The position numbers were made by a program, and so were the translations under genes. From Polytrichum commune (Eukaryota > Streptophyta > Polytrichopsida > Polytrichales > Polytrichaceae), in the NCBI GenBank assembly GCA_950295325.1, contig OX485803.1:17422001-17486000 (forward strand): 64,000 bases of DNA, in the 5' to 3' direction. Numbering within the stretch: the first letter of the stretch is position 1; every line of letters starts with the position of its first letter. Of the stretch, positions 48,875 to 60,840 are shown in pieces. Under the pieces are notes generated by a model, which did not search any database, was not told the origin of the DNA, and worked only from the letters and a program-made list of their open reading frames with translations.

Positions 48875-49437
48875 TCGAGTGGGGCACTTAGTGCATTATA
48901 CAAATGACGTGTGGCATAATATAGGGAAGACTAAATTCATTTGAAATAAAGGAATTCCAAATAATAAAGGATTCATTAAAAGTAGAAAATCCAATTACAA
49001 TAAAGTAGATAGGTATAAAACGTGGCCATTACTTTTTAGTAGAATTAATATATTGGTTAAATTCTAGGATCCTAGGGTTTATGTCATGTTTATGTTTAGT
49101 ATGATTTGTTTGTAAGCATGTGGAAAAAGGTGTTGTTGTGTTTTGTGATAAGATACTCAAGCACAAGTTTTTCGCAATGATTTGTATGGAACCGTGTTTG
49201 TAATAGTATGTATGCACATGGATTACTTTTATTAATTATAAGGAAAATAGACTGCAATAAATTGCATTGAGATGAGAAATCTAGGTAATGTTAAGGTGCA
49301 AACAAATAGGTCGTTTTAGAGAATCAAGTAATTATAGGGAAACTTTAATTCATGCCTTGGAAGTAAATAGCCCCCTAAACAAGTACCCCTCCACTGCACA
49401 TGGTGCGCAAAAATCCCATAGAGTGCCCCACCAGTGA
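48875..49437. mobile_element. hAT-like non-autonomous element, 563 bp
   Basis: An exact 8-bp duplication GTAGACTA lies at 48867-48874 and 49438-49445. Ends are TCGAGTGGGGCACT and, on the opposite strand, TCACTGGTGGGGCACT. AT-rich interior without ORF. The ends differ from the 13.8-26.6 kb MITE family. Confidence 0.6.
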
Positions 49438-49445
49438 GTAGACTA

Positions 49446-52400
49446 CTTTGGACCATGTCGTCTTGGCCATTGCACCAGTGAATGTGATTTACGAATCACT
49501 TGAACAGGGTCCCATGTGGTCCATGTACTCCTGCCACTTCACCATTTCCGTCCACCGTTCTCGAAAACGTTGGGAACGGTGCGGCGATGCCCCACCACGT
49601 TCTCCATTCTATATAGATTGATGACAACTCTTCATATGAATTTCAAAAAGAAAAATGAATTTTGCCAATGTTCATTTACATGACCTTGGGAACTTTGCAA
49701 CTCTTTTTTCTTCTCAAAAAACTGATAATATAAATTCTTATGTTCCTATGTATCTACTATAATTGCTCATGACTACATGTTTGCCAACCAGCGACAAAAG
49801 CAATGACATGTTCAATATTGAAGGAAGAGGGGAGGGGGGGGGGGGGGGGTTAAGGATGAAATCTTCCCCCCAAAATCCTACGGGAGAGACCATATGTGTA
49901 GAGCCCTCATGTTATCTAGGCCATGAAACTTAATTGCCACTCCACTGGAAACGCGCCCGCCATGCCTGTTTGCATCCACCATATGGGGGACGATGAAGGT
50001 CTCATCCAACACACCTCACTGCCACCAAACCCTTTAAACATAAAGGTAAGCCACACTACATTGTTGGGACAAATCACTATATTTGGTAATCAGAGACTTT
50101 TTCATGATTTTGAGACTACTTAAGGATGTGGTTTTCAAATAATGAACAAGAAAAACACAAAATATATTCAACATGACTTAAGAAAGTGATTTGCATGCGC
50201 GGCACTAACCAGCTTGGCACAAATACATGTCATCTTAATAAGAAATTGAACTAGATATTAAACCATTTGGATTTATTTTGAGACTTTCCACAGTCTCTAA
50301 TTAACGAATATAGTGATACAATGTTATGTCTCACAATTACGCCTCATGAGTCGTGTAAAGTAATATAGCCATAGAGTATACTATGTAGAATGAAACAAGT
50401 CATACACTCCATGTGGTTGACTCATTCCACAATGTGAAACGTGAAAACCTCATCACCATTTGCTTTTACACCTACTCTCGGGTCCCATATTTTGTCACGC
50501 ATGAGTAAAATGTGACCCGGCCAAAAGACTTTTGCTCCCAAACCCACCCCACCATAATTGTTGAGCCGAGCCTTCATATTCTCCACAATTGGGAGTCAAC
50601 ATAAGCATCTTTTATATGATAAATATGTTGATAGATGTCCCAAGGATGTGAGGAACTTATCAAAGCTATGCCCAAAGATGTTGATTCACTCACAAGTTTC
50701 TCCTTCCCAATTCTCAACGATGGAACAATGCTAGGTTCTCAAAGGAATATTCCCAAGGGTGTTCAAGTGTGCCTCCTACTACACTAATTGTTGTATTTAG
50801 TGTCACCAATTCTATTTGTCTTGCTCAATAGTATTTGTAAACCGATTGTGTAGTGTCACCAACACACATCGTAAACTTAGCATGATTCGCCATTCCTTGT
50901 GAACATGTGGGCGTTATAGGTTTACAATGTTACAAATAGTGTCACTTACTAAGAGAATTGTCATCCGAATTTCAATCATCCATGACATTACATAATCGGT
51001 AGGATGCGGAATACCAAACTTCGTCTTAATGATTGGCATTTGGATTAACTAAAAGTACATCGGGATGACAATTTCGAAACTTGTTCATCAAAAGTGTCAT
51101 TAGAAAAGTTACCCCAATGACATAAAACACCATATGACTCTAGATGATACAATATTTGGTGTAGTAACTAATAACATCCCTCCATCTCCATGCAAAACCC
51201 ACCATAACCTCCATCCATTGTAGTCGAGTAGATGTTACTTTGATTGGAGTGCACTAAGTAGATGGATATTTACGCAAGCAAAAGGGAGAGTGATGAGTCA
51301 TGCATGTGGAGTTTTTAGGAAAGAGTGGGTATTGAGGAAATGACGTGAGAAAGTAGTAGTACCTCTCTATCAAACTCCATTTGTGAATTAAAAGATCTCC
51401 AACTCTATTTTTGTCTCTAGTGTTCTACCTCTATTCCATCCCCACATGTCAATGTGTGGATGTTCCATGGTTTGGAGATGGACCAAAAAGACATTTTGTC
51501 TCTTGCTATCTCTCTCTCGTGCATAAAGGTAGCAATGCACCACTCCAAGGTTAGGAGGATTCGACCTTTAGACACCTAATTATATTACTTATGATTGGTA
51601 GTGGGGGCCACACTATCCTTGAGGACACTTCAACCTCCCCCTACAAGCTTTTTGGGGGAGGTAGATTCGGGCAAGGGCAGCCCCCAAAAAGAAATCGAGA
51701 TTTTTTGGACCCAACCGTAAACTTCTACCATTTTTTCTCCAATACACTAAAACTTAGATACAAGTAAAAAAATATTTGTATATGTGGGAAAATCAGATTG
51801 GGTGATATATATATATATATATATATTATTTTTTCAAATGTAATTTTGTTGGGTGTGTGTGTGTGTGTGTATGAAGGTTAAGTATAGAAAATTGTATGTA
51901 CTATGGTTGGGGCGATCAATACGGAATTGGTACCAAGGCAACTTGATTTGTAAAACGGCATTATAAATCCACAATCCTCCTTCTTTTCAAGAGGTGGACA
52001 CGAAGGAGGTTATTTGGAGGTATTAGAAATACAAGGTCCCACATGCTCTTTGGACCTAAATTGTGTATGTAAAAATTAGGAGTATATAGGGTTACAATCA
52101 TAAGGCTCCCTCCTCTTTACAATATGTGTACAACAAATAAATAAAAGTAAATAGGGCTCCTCATTTTTGGTGACTTTATAAAATCATTTTGAAAGTTTCA
52201 AGGGTATTTTACTTTATGGCAAAACTTGAGAGGTGCCACCAAAGTAGTTTCGGCCTAGTGTCTCCAAAAAGACAATCATCCATATCCCTAATTGTCAATC
52301 TAGCCATCTTAGCCTTTGAAATGCCCGCCTCGATGTGGTGTGAACGAAATACATATAGTGCACCCCCCGTGGGTGGACATATGGATGTGATATGGACTTA

Positions 52401-53363
52401 CTTTCCATTCATCTACTCTCCATCCAAAATCCCAAATGTGAAGGAATTTCTCATATTTGCCACTTCCAATACTTGTGTCAACGACCTAAAAAACAACGAC
52501 GGAGCGAACCCCCTTTAGGCTTCTGTTCCAAGGTTGAACAAAGGTTAAGAAATTTTTGAGTTTGATGTTATTTAGGAAATACACAAGTGGTGAGAGGAGT
52601 AAGGATTGCTTAGATATGGATGTGCACATGGGTGGCAAAGAAAATGAGAAAGATTCTTAGGTTACATAAAGAGGGAAATAGGTCAGTGCCTAAAACTCAA
52701 AGAAGCCGTCCAAGACTTTTATGTTACACTCACACAAGGAGCAGTCATGGAATTTCAACCTCAGGTTGAAGTCCATTCTTTACAGTTAACTTTTTTGAAC
52801 CTTAAAGGTCAAATGGCGGTTTTCTAAAATTGAGATGATTTACACCGAACAACTTTTGTTCCTCAAATGTTGTTTTGATATATATTAGGAATCAATTAAA
52901 GATTACATCCATATGATTGAAAAGTTCAAATTCATCTTCAAAAATGCAATTAAGTTAATGCATAAGATTTTGATTGTAAATCCGTAAAAGTTTGATAGCA
53001 AGATATTTGTTTAATTCTCATATTTAAATATAGGACACGTAATTTGAAATAGAGAGAAGAGTTACTACATAGAAGGTATGTGTGCCTTAAGTGATCACTT
53101 GTCTTATATAGTGCCATATTTTGGGGTTTAAGGCCGTTATACCTCTTTATGTGGGAAATATACCAACTCGACAATTTTGCTTACATGTGATTCATAAGAG
53201 GTTGGCATATGACTTATTTCCAATACATAGTTTTTTTTTTCATTTAATATTCGCAATCTTGGTGGGTGACGCACCACAAAGGTGTTGGGGTTTAGCATAA
53301 GGGAGGAATGAATCAATGGATTGGCGAGGTGGTAGCTTTCTATTTCTCATATAATAGGGGGCT
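49446..53363. other. No gene recognised; simple repeats
   Basis: Contains a 16-base G run (49834-49849), a weak inverted pair (about 50060-50110 against 50281-50340) with CACTATATT and AGAGACT words, a (TA)n tract near 51808-51826 and a (GT)n tract near 51852-51870. No exon or transposon ORF could be supported. Confidence 0.55.
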
Positions 53364-53640
53364 CCCTAAATACCCCCGACGAGCGTTGCAGCTGTCAGGC
53401 TCGGAGGCCAGGTTCGGTGGGGTTCATTTTTCTGGCCCTCCCCATTTTGGCCCCTTGGGGAATTTTTTTGGTTTTTTTTTGCTAAATTTGGGTCCTACGG
53501 CCCCAAATTACTCTAGGAAGCCCCCTATGAGATTAAGTAAGGCCCCACCCAATTAAAAAAATAGGGGGCAAGTTTTACCCCAACCCTGCCACCCCCTCCC
53601 GAACCTAGCCTCCGAGCCACGCTCGATGGGGGTTTTTAGG
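53364..53640. mobile_element. TIR element, 277 bp, with about 47-bp arms
   Basis: Left arm from CCTAAATACCCCCGACGAGC through CTCGGAGGCCAGGTTCGG; right arm on the opposite strand CCTAAAAACCCCCATCGAGC through CTCGGAGGCTAGGTTCGG. The left arm has 11 extra bases in the middle. No target duplication is evident. Confidence 0.7.
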
Positions 53641-53955
53641 CAGATCCATATGATAGGCCCTTGATTACAAGCCTTGCCATATGAAGGTGAGTTGTGCCTA
53701 ATTCAATTACTCATCTTAAATGGACCATTTAATAAGAAAGATAATCTTCATTGTCTGACAACGGATAAGATATTCATATTGTCTCCAAAAACTACAAGGA
53801 GAATGGCTTCATATGCTAATTATCTTTTAATCGTCTCACATGCTAATTACAGGTTATATATCCTACTAATGAGAAGTAGGTGCAAAGCTACAAGTGTCCA
53901 TTTGAGGCCCACATGCCTTACAATTCAAGAAGAGTGACCATATAAGGCCCACGTG

Positions 53956-55150
53956 TGGGAGCACACGAACACCAAAAGTTCCGGATAGGCGTTTTTCAAT
54001 GCCTAATCCGGTCTGTCCGGATGATCCGAGTATCGTCCAGGGATTCTGTGAAGTGCAGGATGTCAGGGACACACTTTTCCTGCTTGAAAGTCGACCACCG
54101 GCCGGATCGGCTTTCCGGATCCGGATAGTCCTTTGGAAGTCCTTGTTCCGGGACTTGCCTTCCGGATTGAACCTCTCTAATTAGGTGTTACTCCTACATG
54201 CATCTTTCCTCAATACCTTCCTTCCTACTTCCTACCTCCATTTATGATTGGGGTTCATCCGGTGAAGACGTCCCTATATGGTCAGAATCCGGATTTCTCT
54301 CACAACTAGTCCGGATCGGCCTAATCTTTCCTGGCAGGTCACACAGAGAATCCGGATGGTTCCCGGAACTACAACGATAGAAAGGTCAATATTCGGCCGG
54401 AGATCTGTTAATCCGGGATAAGTGGGCGATCCGTGCCACTTTCCGGATGGCCCCGCCCAGGACCCGTGAGACCTCTTCAGAAGATCGGATGGCGTAAGTC
54501 TAGCACCTCCCTGATCTTACCCAGTCCTAACGACGGCTATCTCACATGGACGTTACCCAGGCACCCGGAATGATGAGGTTTCCCTCCCACTACACGCCGG
54601 AAATGCTCCCCGGACCGGAAACCTAACCGTTCCGGTTTCTCTCCTCCTTCCGACAGATCAATCCGGCTACAACGAACTTAGGCTCAACTAAGTCTGAAAT
54701 AACTGGGCGATCCGTACCACTTTCCGGATTGCCCCGCCTAGGACCCGTGAGACCTCTTCAGAAGATCGGATGGCGTAAGTCCGGCACCTCCTTGATCTTA
54801 CCCAGTCCTAACGACGGCTATCTCACATAGGCGTTACCCAAACATCCGGAATAATGAGGTTTCCTTCCCACTACACTCAAAAAGGAGCCATAGTACTGTA
54901 GTCGGATCCGATCCAGGTTTCCTCTCCTTTGTCCTATCCGTACTTCCTATTCATCCATTCCCTCTAGATCTGCAACATTCTCCTAACAGTCCGTGCACAA
55001 AACAAGTCATAATAGATGGAGAACTAGAGCTTTATTGAGTAGGAAGCGACAAAATACAACATCGGAGAAGAGAACCCTTCTCAAGCTCCTTATTCAACCT
55101 TAAGTAGAGGCTTGCAATCCCTAACTAATGGTGGCGGCCTAGGCACGTAA
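53956..55150. mobile_element. GC-rich retroelement fragment rich in TCCGGA
   Basis: Composition shifts sharply from AT-rich to GC-rich near 53950. TCCGGA occurs about eleven times by eye in 53956-54850. It contains a direct repeat: about 170 bp starting GGGCGATCCGTGCCACTTTC near 54424 and again near 54705, with CCTCTTCAGAAGATCGGATG and CCCAGTCCTAACGACGGC in both. On the minus strand an AATAAA lies near 55035. Probably untranslated or internal LTR-element sequence. Confidence 0.5.
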
Positions 55151-55167
55151 AAAACCCCGGGCAGCGG

Positions 55168-56108
55168 TGTCGTAGTGTAAATACGTACATTATTTACATG
55201 TGTACGTATTTTGTGTTTCATGGTGATTCCTTCATTTGGAGATGAAGGAGGAAAGTAAAAGGGAGTAGAATTAGATTACCTTTTTGTTACTCATAGTTAT
55301 TCTTAGTAACTTTTAGTTTATCTTTTTTATTCTTATCTATCTTTTTACTCTTAGTTTACTTTTATTACCCTTTTAGCCTTATTTCTAGTTTTATCCTTAG
55401 TTTATCTTTAGACCAATAGATAATTAGAAATCACGTGATGAGGATAAGAGGAGGATTTGAGGCCTTATCTCATATATGTGGTTGAGGAGAAGAGAGTGGG
55501 GAGAGACAAGTTTTTGTTGTTGTTGAAAGCTCGACGGTTGTTGTGTGTTTTTTTTTTAGAAGAAAACTTGAAATAAAATATGCAATTGAGTTTTCATGTG
55601 ATTGTTTTATCTTGAGTGTTTACATGCTTGAAGGAGAGTGAGCGAAAACAAAGTTGTGCTAGTTTGAGTGGAGGGAAGTTTGCTAGCTCTTGCATAGAAA
55701 GAGCTGTGTCGCGGCCCACATTTTCGTAAAATCTTAAGTAACCTTGTTTTAAGTTTAAAGAATAGGTTTGACCAAGGAAAACATTATAAGTAGAGTACTT
55801 TATAGGTAGATTGTTAGGTAGGTTATTTAGAATTGAGAAGAAAAATTAAAATCCTTAAAGTAGTTAAAAACATCAAATTAAGTTAGTGTTAGGAATTCCG
55901 TTTCCGAGGCGAAACGGAATTCCTAACACTAACTTAATTTGATGTTTTTAACTACTTTAAGAATTTTAATTTTTCTTCTCAATTCTAAATAACCTACCTA
56001 ACAATCTACCTATAAAGTACTCTACTTATAATGTTTTCCTTGGTCAAACCTATTCTTTAAACTTAAAACAATGTTACTTAAGATTTTACGAAAATGCGGG
56101 CCGCGACA
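55168..56108 (-). mobile_element. LTR-like segment containing a 398-bp near-perfect palindrome
   Basis: On the minus strand it starts TGTCGCGGCCCGCATTTTCG at 56108 and ends CACTACGACA at 55168, a TG..CA border pair. The first 198 bases (56108-55911) are followed after a 6-base spacer by their inverted copy (55904-55707), with only about four mismatches. An LTR that carries an inverted copy of its own 5' end is unusual. CCGCTGCCCGGGG follows the end, like the tail of the primer-binding-like site at 56541. Confidence 0.6.
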
Positions 56109-56540
56109 TCACCCCTTTTTCAATTGGGAGCGTCCCCGCGAGCATATAGAATCCTAAACCTTAGTATTGGTTCTAATGCTCTTAGGAGGTGGAAAGCAAC
56201 CGTCCTTCTCAATTCTCTCAATTTCTTACAAAACCTCTTGGTCCTCTCAACGCCTCTTAATCCCTCTCATCTCTCAATTCCTCACAAAACCTCTTGGTCC
56301 CTGTTGCAATCTCAGTCCCCCTCAAGCCTCTTAAATTCTCTCACAACTTGTTGCAAACCTTAGTCCCTCTCAGTTTCCTCTCTCTGCTGTCAGATACCTC
56401 TCTGTTTCTCTGTCCGGTCCACCCTCACACAGTAGTCGCCTCCCCGTACAGCAGCCGCCTCCTCGCACAAATGAGAGAGGGTTTCCTCCCTCTCCCGGCT
56501 TTTATAGGGAGCGGGCTTATTTTCGCGCTGTCTGGTCTCC

Positions 56541-56557
56541 CTCGGGCAGCGGCGCCA
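56541..56557 (-). promoter_or_regulatory. Primer-binding-site-like motif (tRNA-Asp type)
   Basis: Minus strand TGGCGCCGCTGCCCGAG, close to the TGGCGCCGTTGCCGGGG expected for priming by plant tRNA-Asp, eight bases after the LTR-like end CTACGACA. A TATAAAAG on the same strand just downstream (about 56506-56499) is odd for this position and weakens the call. Confidence 0.4.
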
Positions 56558-56565
56558 AAATCACA

Positions 56566-58127
56566 TGTCGTAGCACGGTGGTGACGTATTCATTAAATTA
56601 ACCTGATAAATGCATAAAACGTCACAGCCGCGCCAAGTTCGTTCCCACGAAGAACCTGCGGTTGTTCACAACACAGAAGGAGGAAATCTTTCACTAACAC
56701 ACACACAAAAAACACCAGAAACTAAAATAACACAAATCGGATTAAGAAATCCAGGATATTACGGAAAGTATGGCACGGATATTTCCGCCTTTCCGGTAGT
56801 GGACCGAGGTAGGGAACACAACACAGGGTATGGACAAGTTCCCACCCTAGAGTAGTAACAACAATAGACTCAGCGTCCTGAATCCATAGTAGAACAACTA
56901 TATACACTCGATTCTAAGATTTCTTATTACGGGTCATGACTTCCGGGATAAGGTTTCCACGATAGAGGTAGCGGATCTTACCTGTATTTCCACTATCCGC
57001 TAGATTTTCGACCGTGTCACAAGGACCATAATTCTAGTATTTTAGGCTAGAATGCTCAGAGAGACTTGGTAGTTGTTCATCAGGATTTCACCCTTTGGGT
57101 TGATTTCTTAGGGTTGTCTCTCTATCTCCATTTCCTCCTTCTAACTACTACTCCCTTAGACTGGTGTTATGATGGGGACAGGCCTCCCTCGGGAAGGTGT
57201 CCCACTCAGGTATCCGACACGTGCCACCCCCTTTGACGGGGGAAAAGATGGAGGAAGTTTTGGGTCTACAAAATCAGCTTGATCCGATTTCCATGATGGC
57301 ACAGTTTCCACTATACCACACACGGAAACCGAATCCTCCCTCGAGAAAGGTGGAGACACAACATCTTCGCTCCTGTCCTTACAATGGATAGCTTGTGTTG
57401 TTCCACAGGTCACACAGGATAGGACCTAAGGTCTATTGATTTCCGTGACGGCGGGACTAACATAGGGATGGGGCTACCACGCCTACCATCCGCGGTGGGA
57501 ACCAAACGCCAGTCGCGGCAGGTGCATGAGTGTTCTAGACCAGTCTGTTACTGTTGATCGGTGTGATCCACCTCCAGGTCACGGCAAGCGGAAGGCGTAA
57601 ATCAGAACTCTCCCCCTACTTTTGGACAGGTTTATCCACTGCTGCTCATTGTCGGTCCCTAGTTGGACGGAGTAAGTGGGGAAGAACCTACCGTGTGTGT
57701 GGAACTTCCCTTGCCCAACAACCCCACGGTGGGGGTTCTTTCCCCTTGCTCGGCCAATCCTTTCCTCCTTTCCGCGCTTACGATTCCTCCGCCCATCACC
57801 TGCTCACACAGGGGCGTTTCAACCACACGCACCTCGGGGTATTATTGTCCCCATGTCCTATCACGGAAGACTAACCTAACCAACCTACACAGTGATAGGG
57901 AATGGCAGAAAACTCGGAAACCTCAAGTAGGGGAAGGAGAGACCGCTTGCATTACACATGTACTCAAGACTCAACTCAAACCGAAGGTGAAGTAAAGTAT
58001 AAGGTCCAAATTGAACAAAAGAACATTTGCATTGCAAAATGATGAGGAAAACACCGAAGTGCTCCCTCTTAAACCAAACTAACATCCACATGCTATGGTT
58101 TCCATGCTGAAAATGCGGGCCGCGACA
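56566..58127 (-). mobile_element. LTR-like segment A, about 1.56 kb
   Basis: On the minus strand it starts TGTCGCGGCCCGCATTTTC at 58127 and ends GTGCTACGACA at 56566, followed by the primer-site-like motif. The first 19 bases match the palindromic segment at 56108, but the bodies differ. No convincing ORF inside; open frames on both strands look accidental. The partner LTR is not present. Confidence 0.5.
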
Positions 58128-58505
58128 AGCTGAGACTTCGACCGTTCACAAAAAGACGGACAAGTCTTTGTTGGCAACAATCCTTTGAGAGAGTAAGACT
58201 TATTGATAGATTTGTTTTGTAAAGATTTGAAAGATTGAGGAAGTTTTGAGGACAATTGAAAATTCGACGGTCCGACGAGCGAAACCAATTGCAGCCAGAA
58301 GCCCCGTGCTTTTCTAAAGCGGACCCCTCTCTCCACGACAGCGGGAAATCCGGAAACGCGTCCTTCGTAAAATTTCCGGATCTCGATCCGCTTTTCGCGC
58401 TGACAAAAATTTGAATTTACAATTTTGCCAAAAACTTAAAAGGGTTATCCTTAATCCTACCTGCCTAATCCTGATCTTCCGAATGCTAATCTACCTAAGC
58501 CTAAT

Positions 58506-60575
58506 CTAAGTGGTGCGATGTTTCTTCGAAGCCGTCCCTTCCTTGGATTGACTCGCGGGCCCGCTGATGGCGGAAGAGCCTCCCCCGGGGGTCAAAAGTC
58601 GTCGCTCCTGCAGCCTCGTAAATACCCTCCTCATATTTGGGGAGGGGGCGACCTCTTCTTCAGAATCGTCTGCCGCGGCCGGATCCTCTCCCGATCCGTC
58701 ACCTAATCCGGATCGCGCTGCACCGGAAACATTCTTCTCCTTCCGGGACCTCTGGCCAGGTGAGGGGTCACTTCCGGTGGCCCGCTCCCTGTTCCGGCCA
58801 CATGAGACGGAAGTCGTCCGGGGATCCCTGGCGGACATTGCATGTGAGGGTGGAGGAGCCCACGGCTCCACGATCATACAATCGAGAGCGGGGGTTGGTG
58901 AAACCTGCGACATCGGTGCCTTACCCCTATCCGGTGTCCTCATCCTTTCCGGAGTTTTGGCCCTCTCCGGCGTTTGGGACCGCCTTGACGCTCTATCCTG
59001 ACCCGGATTTGGTGATTGTCCCCGTCCGGACCTAGCTGACCGTTCTGTACTCTACCGTCGAACTAGGGATGAGCAGGGCCGTTCCGGAACAGGGGTCTTC
59101 TCTCGATCCGGAACTCTTCCGGATTCCGGTGGCTGGGAAGTTCCGGCTAGCTGACTAGGCCCCGCACCCGCCTGAGAGGACGGTACTAATTCCACCTCCC
59201 CTATAGCCTCGTACAGAGTGCCTGTCGGAGATTCGGGTGGACCCGGATAGAGCATCTGCCTCGGGGTACCACCTGGCAGCAGCTTCTGGATCTCCTTGAA
59301 CAGATCCTTCATCGAGTGGGAGTACTTTACCAAGATTGGGAGCGTTTTATGGGCGGAAGACGGATCCGCTGATTCCATCAGTTGGTCGTAGAGGTGTGCC
59401 TTGTTGACGATTTCTCCCGGATGGCCCACCAATTTCCGGACCCGACTCAGAACCACAACTTGTTCCACCTGGTACTTCCGGATTTCTTCGCTCTTCTGGG
59501 CGAGCTCGCGGGTCATAGCGGCCACCCGTGCCTTCTCCGTCTCCAGGGTCTCCACCTGTTTCCGGTCTGTCCGCTTGGCCAACTCCCGGAGGATATTTCC
59601 GGGTCCACAATTGCCTAGGGCCCTATTCACTCCCCGAGGGATGTGCTCCATCCGGAAGTATTGGTTCTGGAGCTCCGTCAACTCATCCCGGACGCGCTTA
59701 AAGGGGGCTTTCGGAAACTCAAAGGTGGAGAGGTTGATGTCCTTCCAGGGAATTTCCCGGCTGGGTCCTGCTTCCTGTCGGGGCGGTGGCGAGGCGGGTT
59801 TCCGGACCTTCGGAGGAGACGAAACCGGAGGTGGTTCCGGAACCACTGTGTCGCTCGAGTCCTTTGTTCCGGTATCCGCAACTTCGACTTCCGGACCGAT
59901 CTTGTACACCACCTCATCTTACGCTATTGTTAGCATGTCCTCCTCCGCTTCGTTGATGCAGCCGTGGTGCTGGTAGAGGTGGAGGATGTAGGGGGAAAGA
60001 ATGGAGGGTTTCCGGCCAATGTGGGGGATGGATTTCTCCACATACTCCTGAATTAATCTACCCCAATTTACAGGCCGAACTCCGGACATGGCCCCGAACA
60101 GGGTGTTGGCCATGGTAATGCTGAGCCGCTTGGGCTTTTCCGGACTAAGGATGGAGAGAATGAATTTGATGACTCTCCTCTCTCTAAGGTTCCGGCAATT
60201 CCTGGGATGGAATACGTCCTTCGGATCCGGGTCCGTTCGGAATTTCCCTACGTAAAAATTATCCCGGCGGCTAGCCCAGCCCTCGCCCTTTCCTTTCGGA
60301 AATCCGTAAACCCCAGCCCATACCTCCGACGTCCATTTCTCCGGCTCCTGCCTCATTGTCCGAATCCACTGATTGCCTCTCTCAAACATGAATTCCCTCA
60401 ATGTGGCCTCCGCCCGGAGATTCCAGGGTTTGGCGAGTAATCCTTCGCAACCCATCCGACTAAGGTCCTCTATGAGCTCCTTCAGCTCGGAATCTCTCTT
60501 CGGGGTGGCCGGCGATACCGGTTTCACGGGAATTGGGACCTGCTCCCTCTCATCTTCCTCTCGCGCTTCCGGCAT
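58506..60575 (-). pseudogene. Retrotransposon-associated ORF (gag-like/plant transposon protein), two stops
   Basis: One frame of 689 codons from ATG at 60575 to TAG at 58506, broken only by TAA at 59919 and TAG at 59052, both one C-to-T step from a glutamine codon. Residues about 1-220: globular part with WASRRDNFYVGKF, ERRVIKFILSIL, GVRPVNWGRLIQEYVE and SPYILHLYQHHGCINEAEED, which recall the plant retrotransposon-associated transposon-protein domain. Then a Pro-rich linker, a coiled coil near 330-385 (KRTDRKQVETLETEKAR), and a Pro/Ser/Arg-rich tail. No protease, reverse transcriptase or integrase is present. Confidence 0.6.
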
Positions 60576-60840
60576 TGTGCTTCGCACCCTCAATCCTCTA
60601 ACAATCCCTGGCTTCTTCCCTCCAGAGTTCTATCCGCTAACCACTAAGGAATCCCAGCAAACCAACTGCTGGTGACTCAAAAAATAGCTCACCACTCGTT
60701 CTCTCGACAATGCCGCTCGCACAAATGGCTCGGAGAAGGAGAAAAATGTCTTTAAGTACTCTCTCCCTCTTCCTCTAACGGGCATGGGTCCGTAACCGTT
60801 TCCTCCGTAACGGGCGTTGCTAGGGCATGAGCGTAGATTT
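60576..60840 (-). promoter_or_regulatory. Upstream region of the retroelement ORF
   Basis: CpG-rich, gene-like leader on the minus strand with a purine-rich AGAGGAAGAGGGAGAGAG run and a weak TATA-like TACTTAAAG. Composition drops abruptly to AT-rich beyond about 60840, which marks the right border of the block. From there to 61276 there is only AT-rich sequence and an AT microsatellite at about 61138-61182. Confidence 0.4.

Noticed and set aside
57156..58091. Multiple overlapping frames in both directions inside the LTR-like segment
   Set aside because: None has a family motif; open frames are expected in this GC-richer non-coding sequence.
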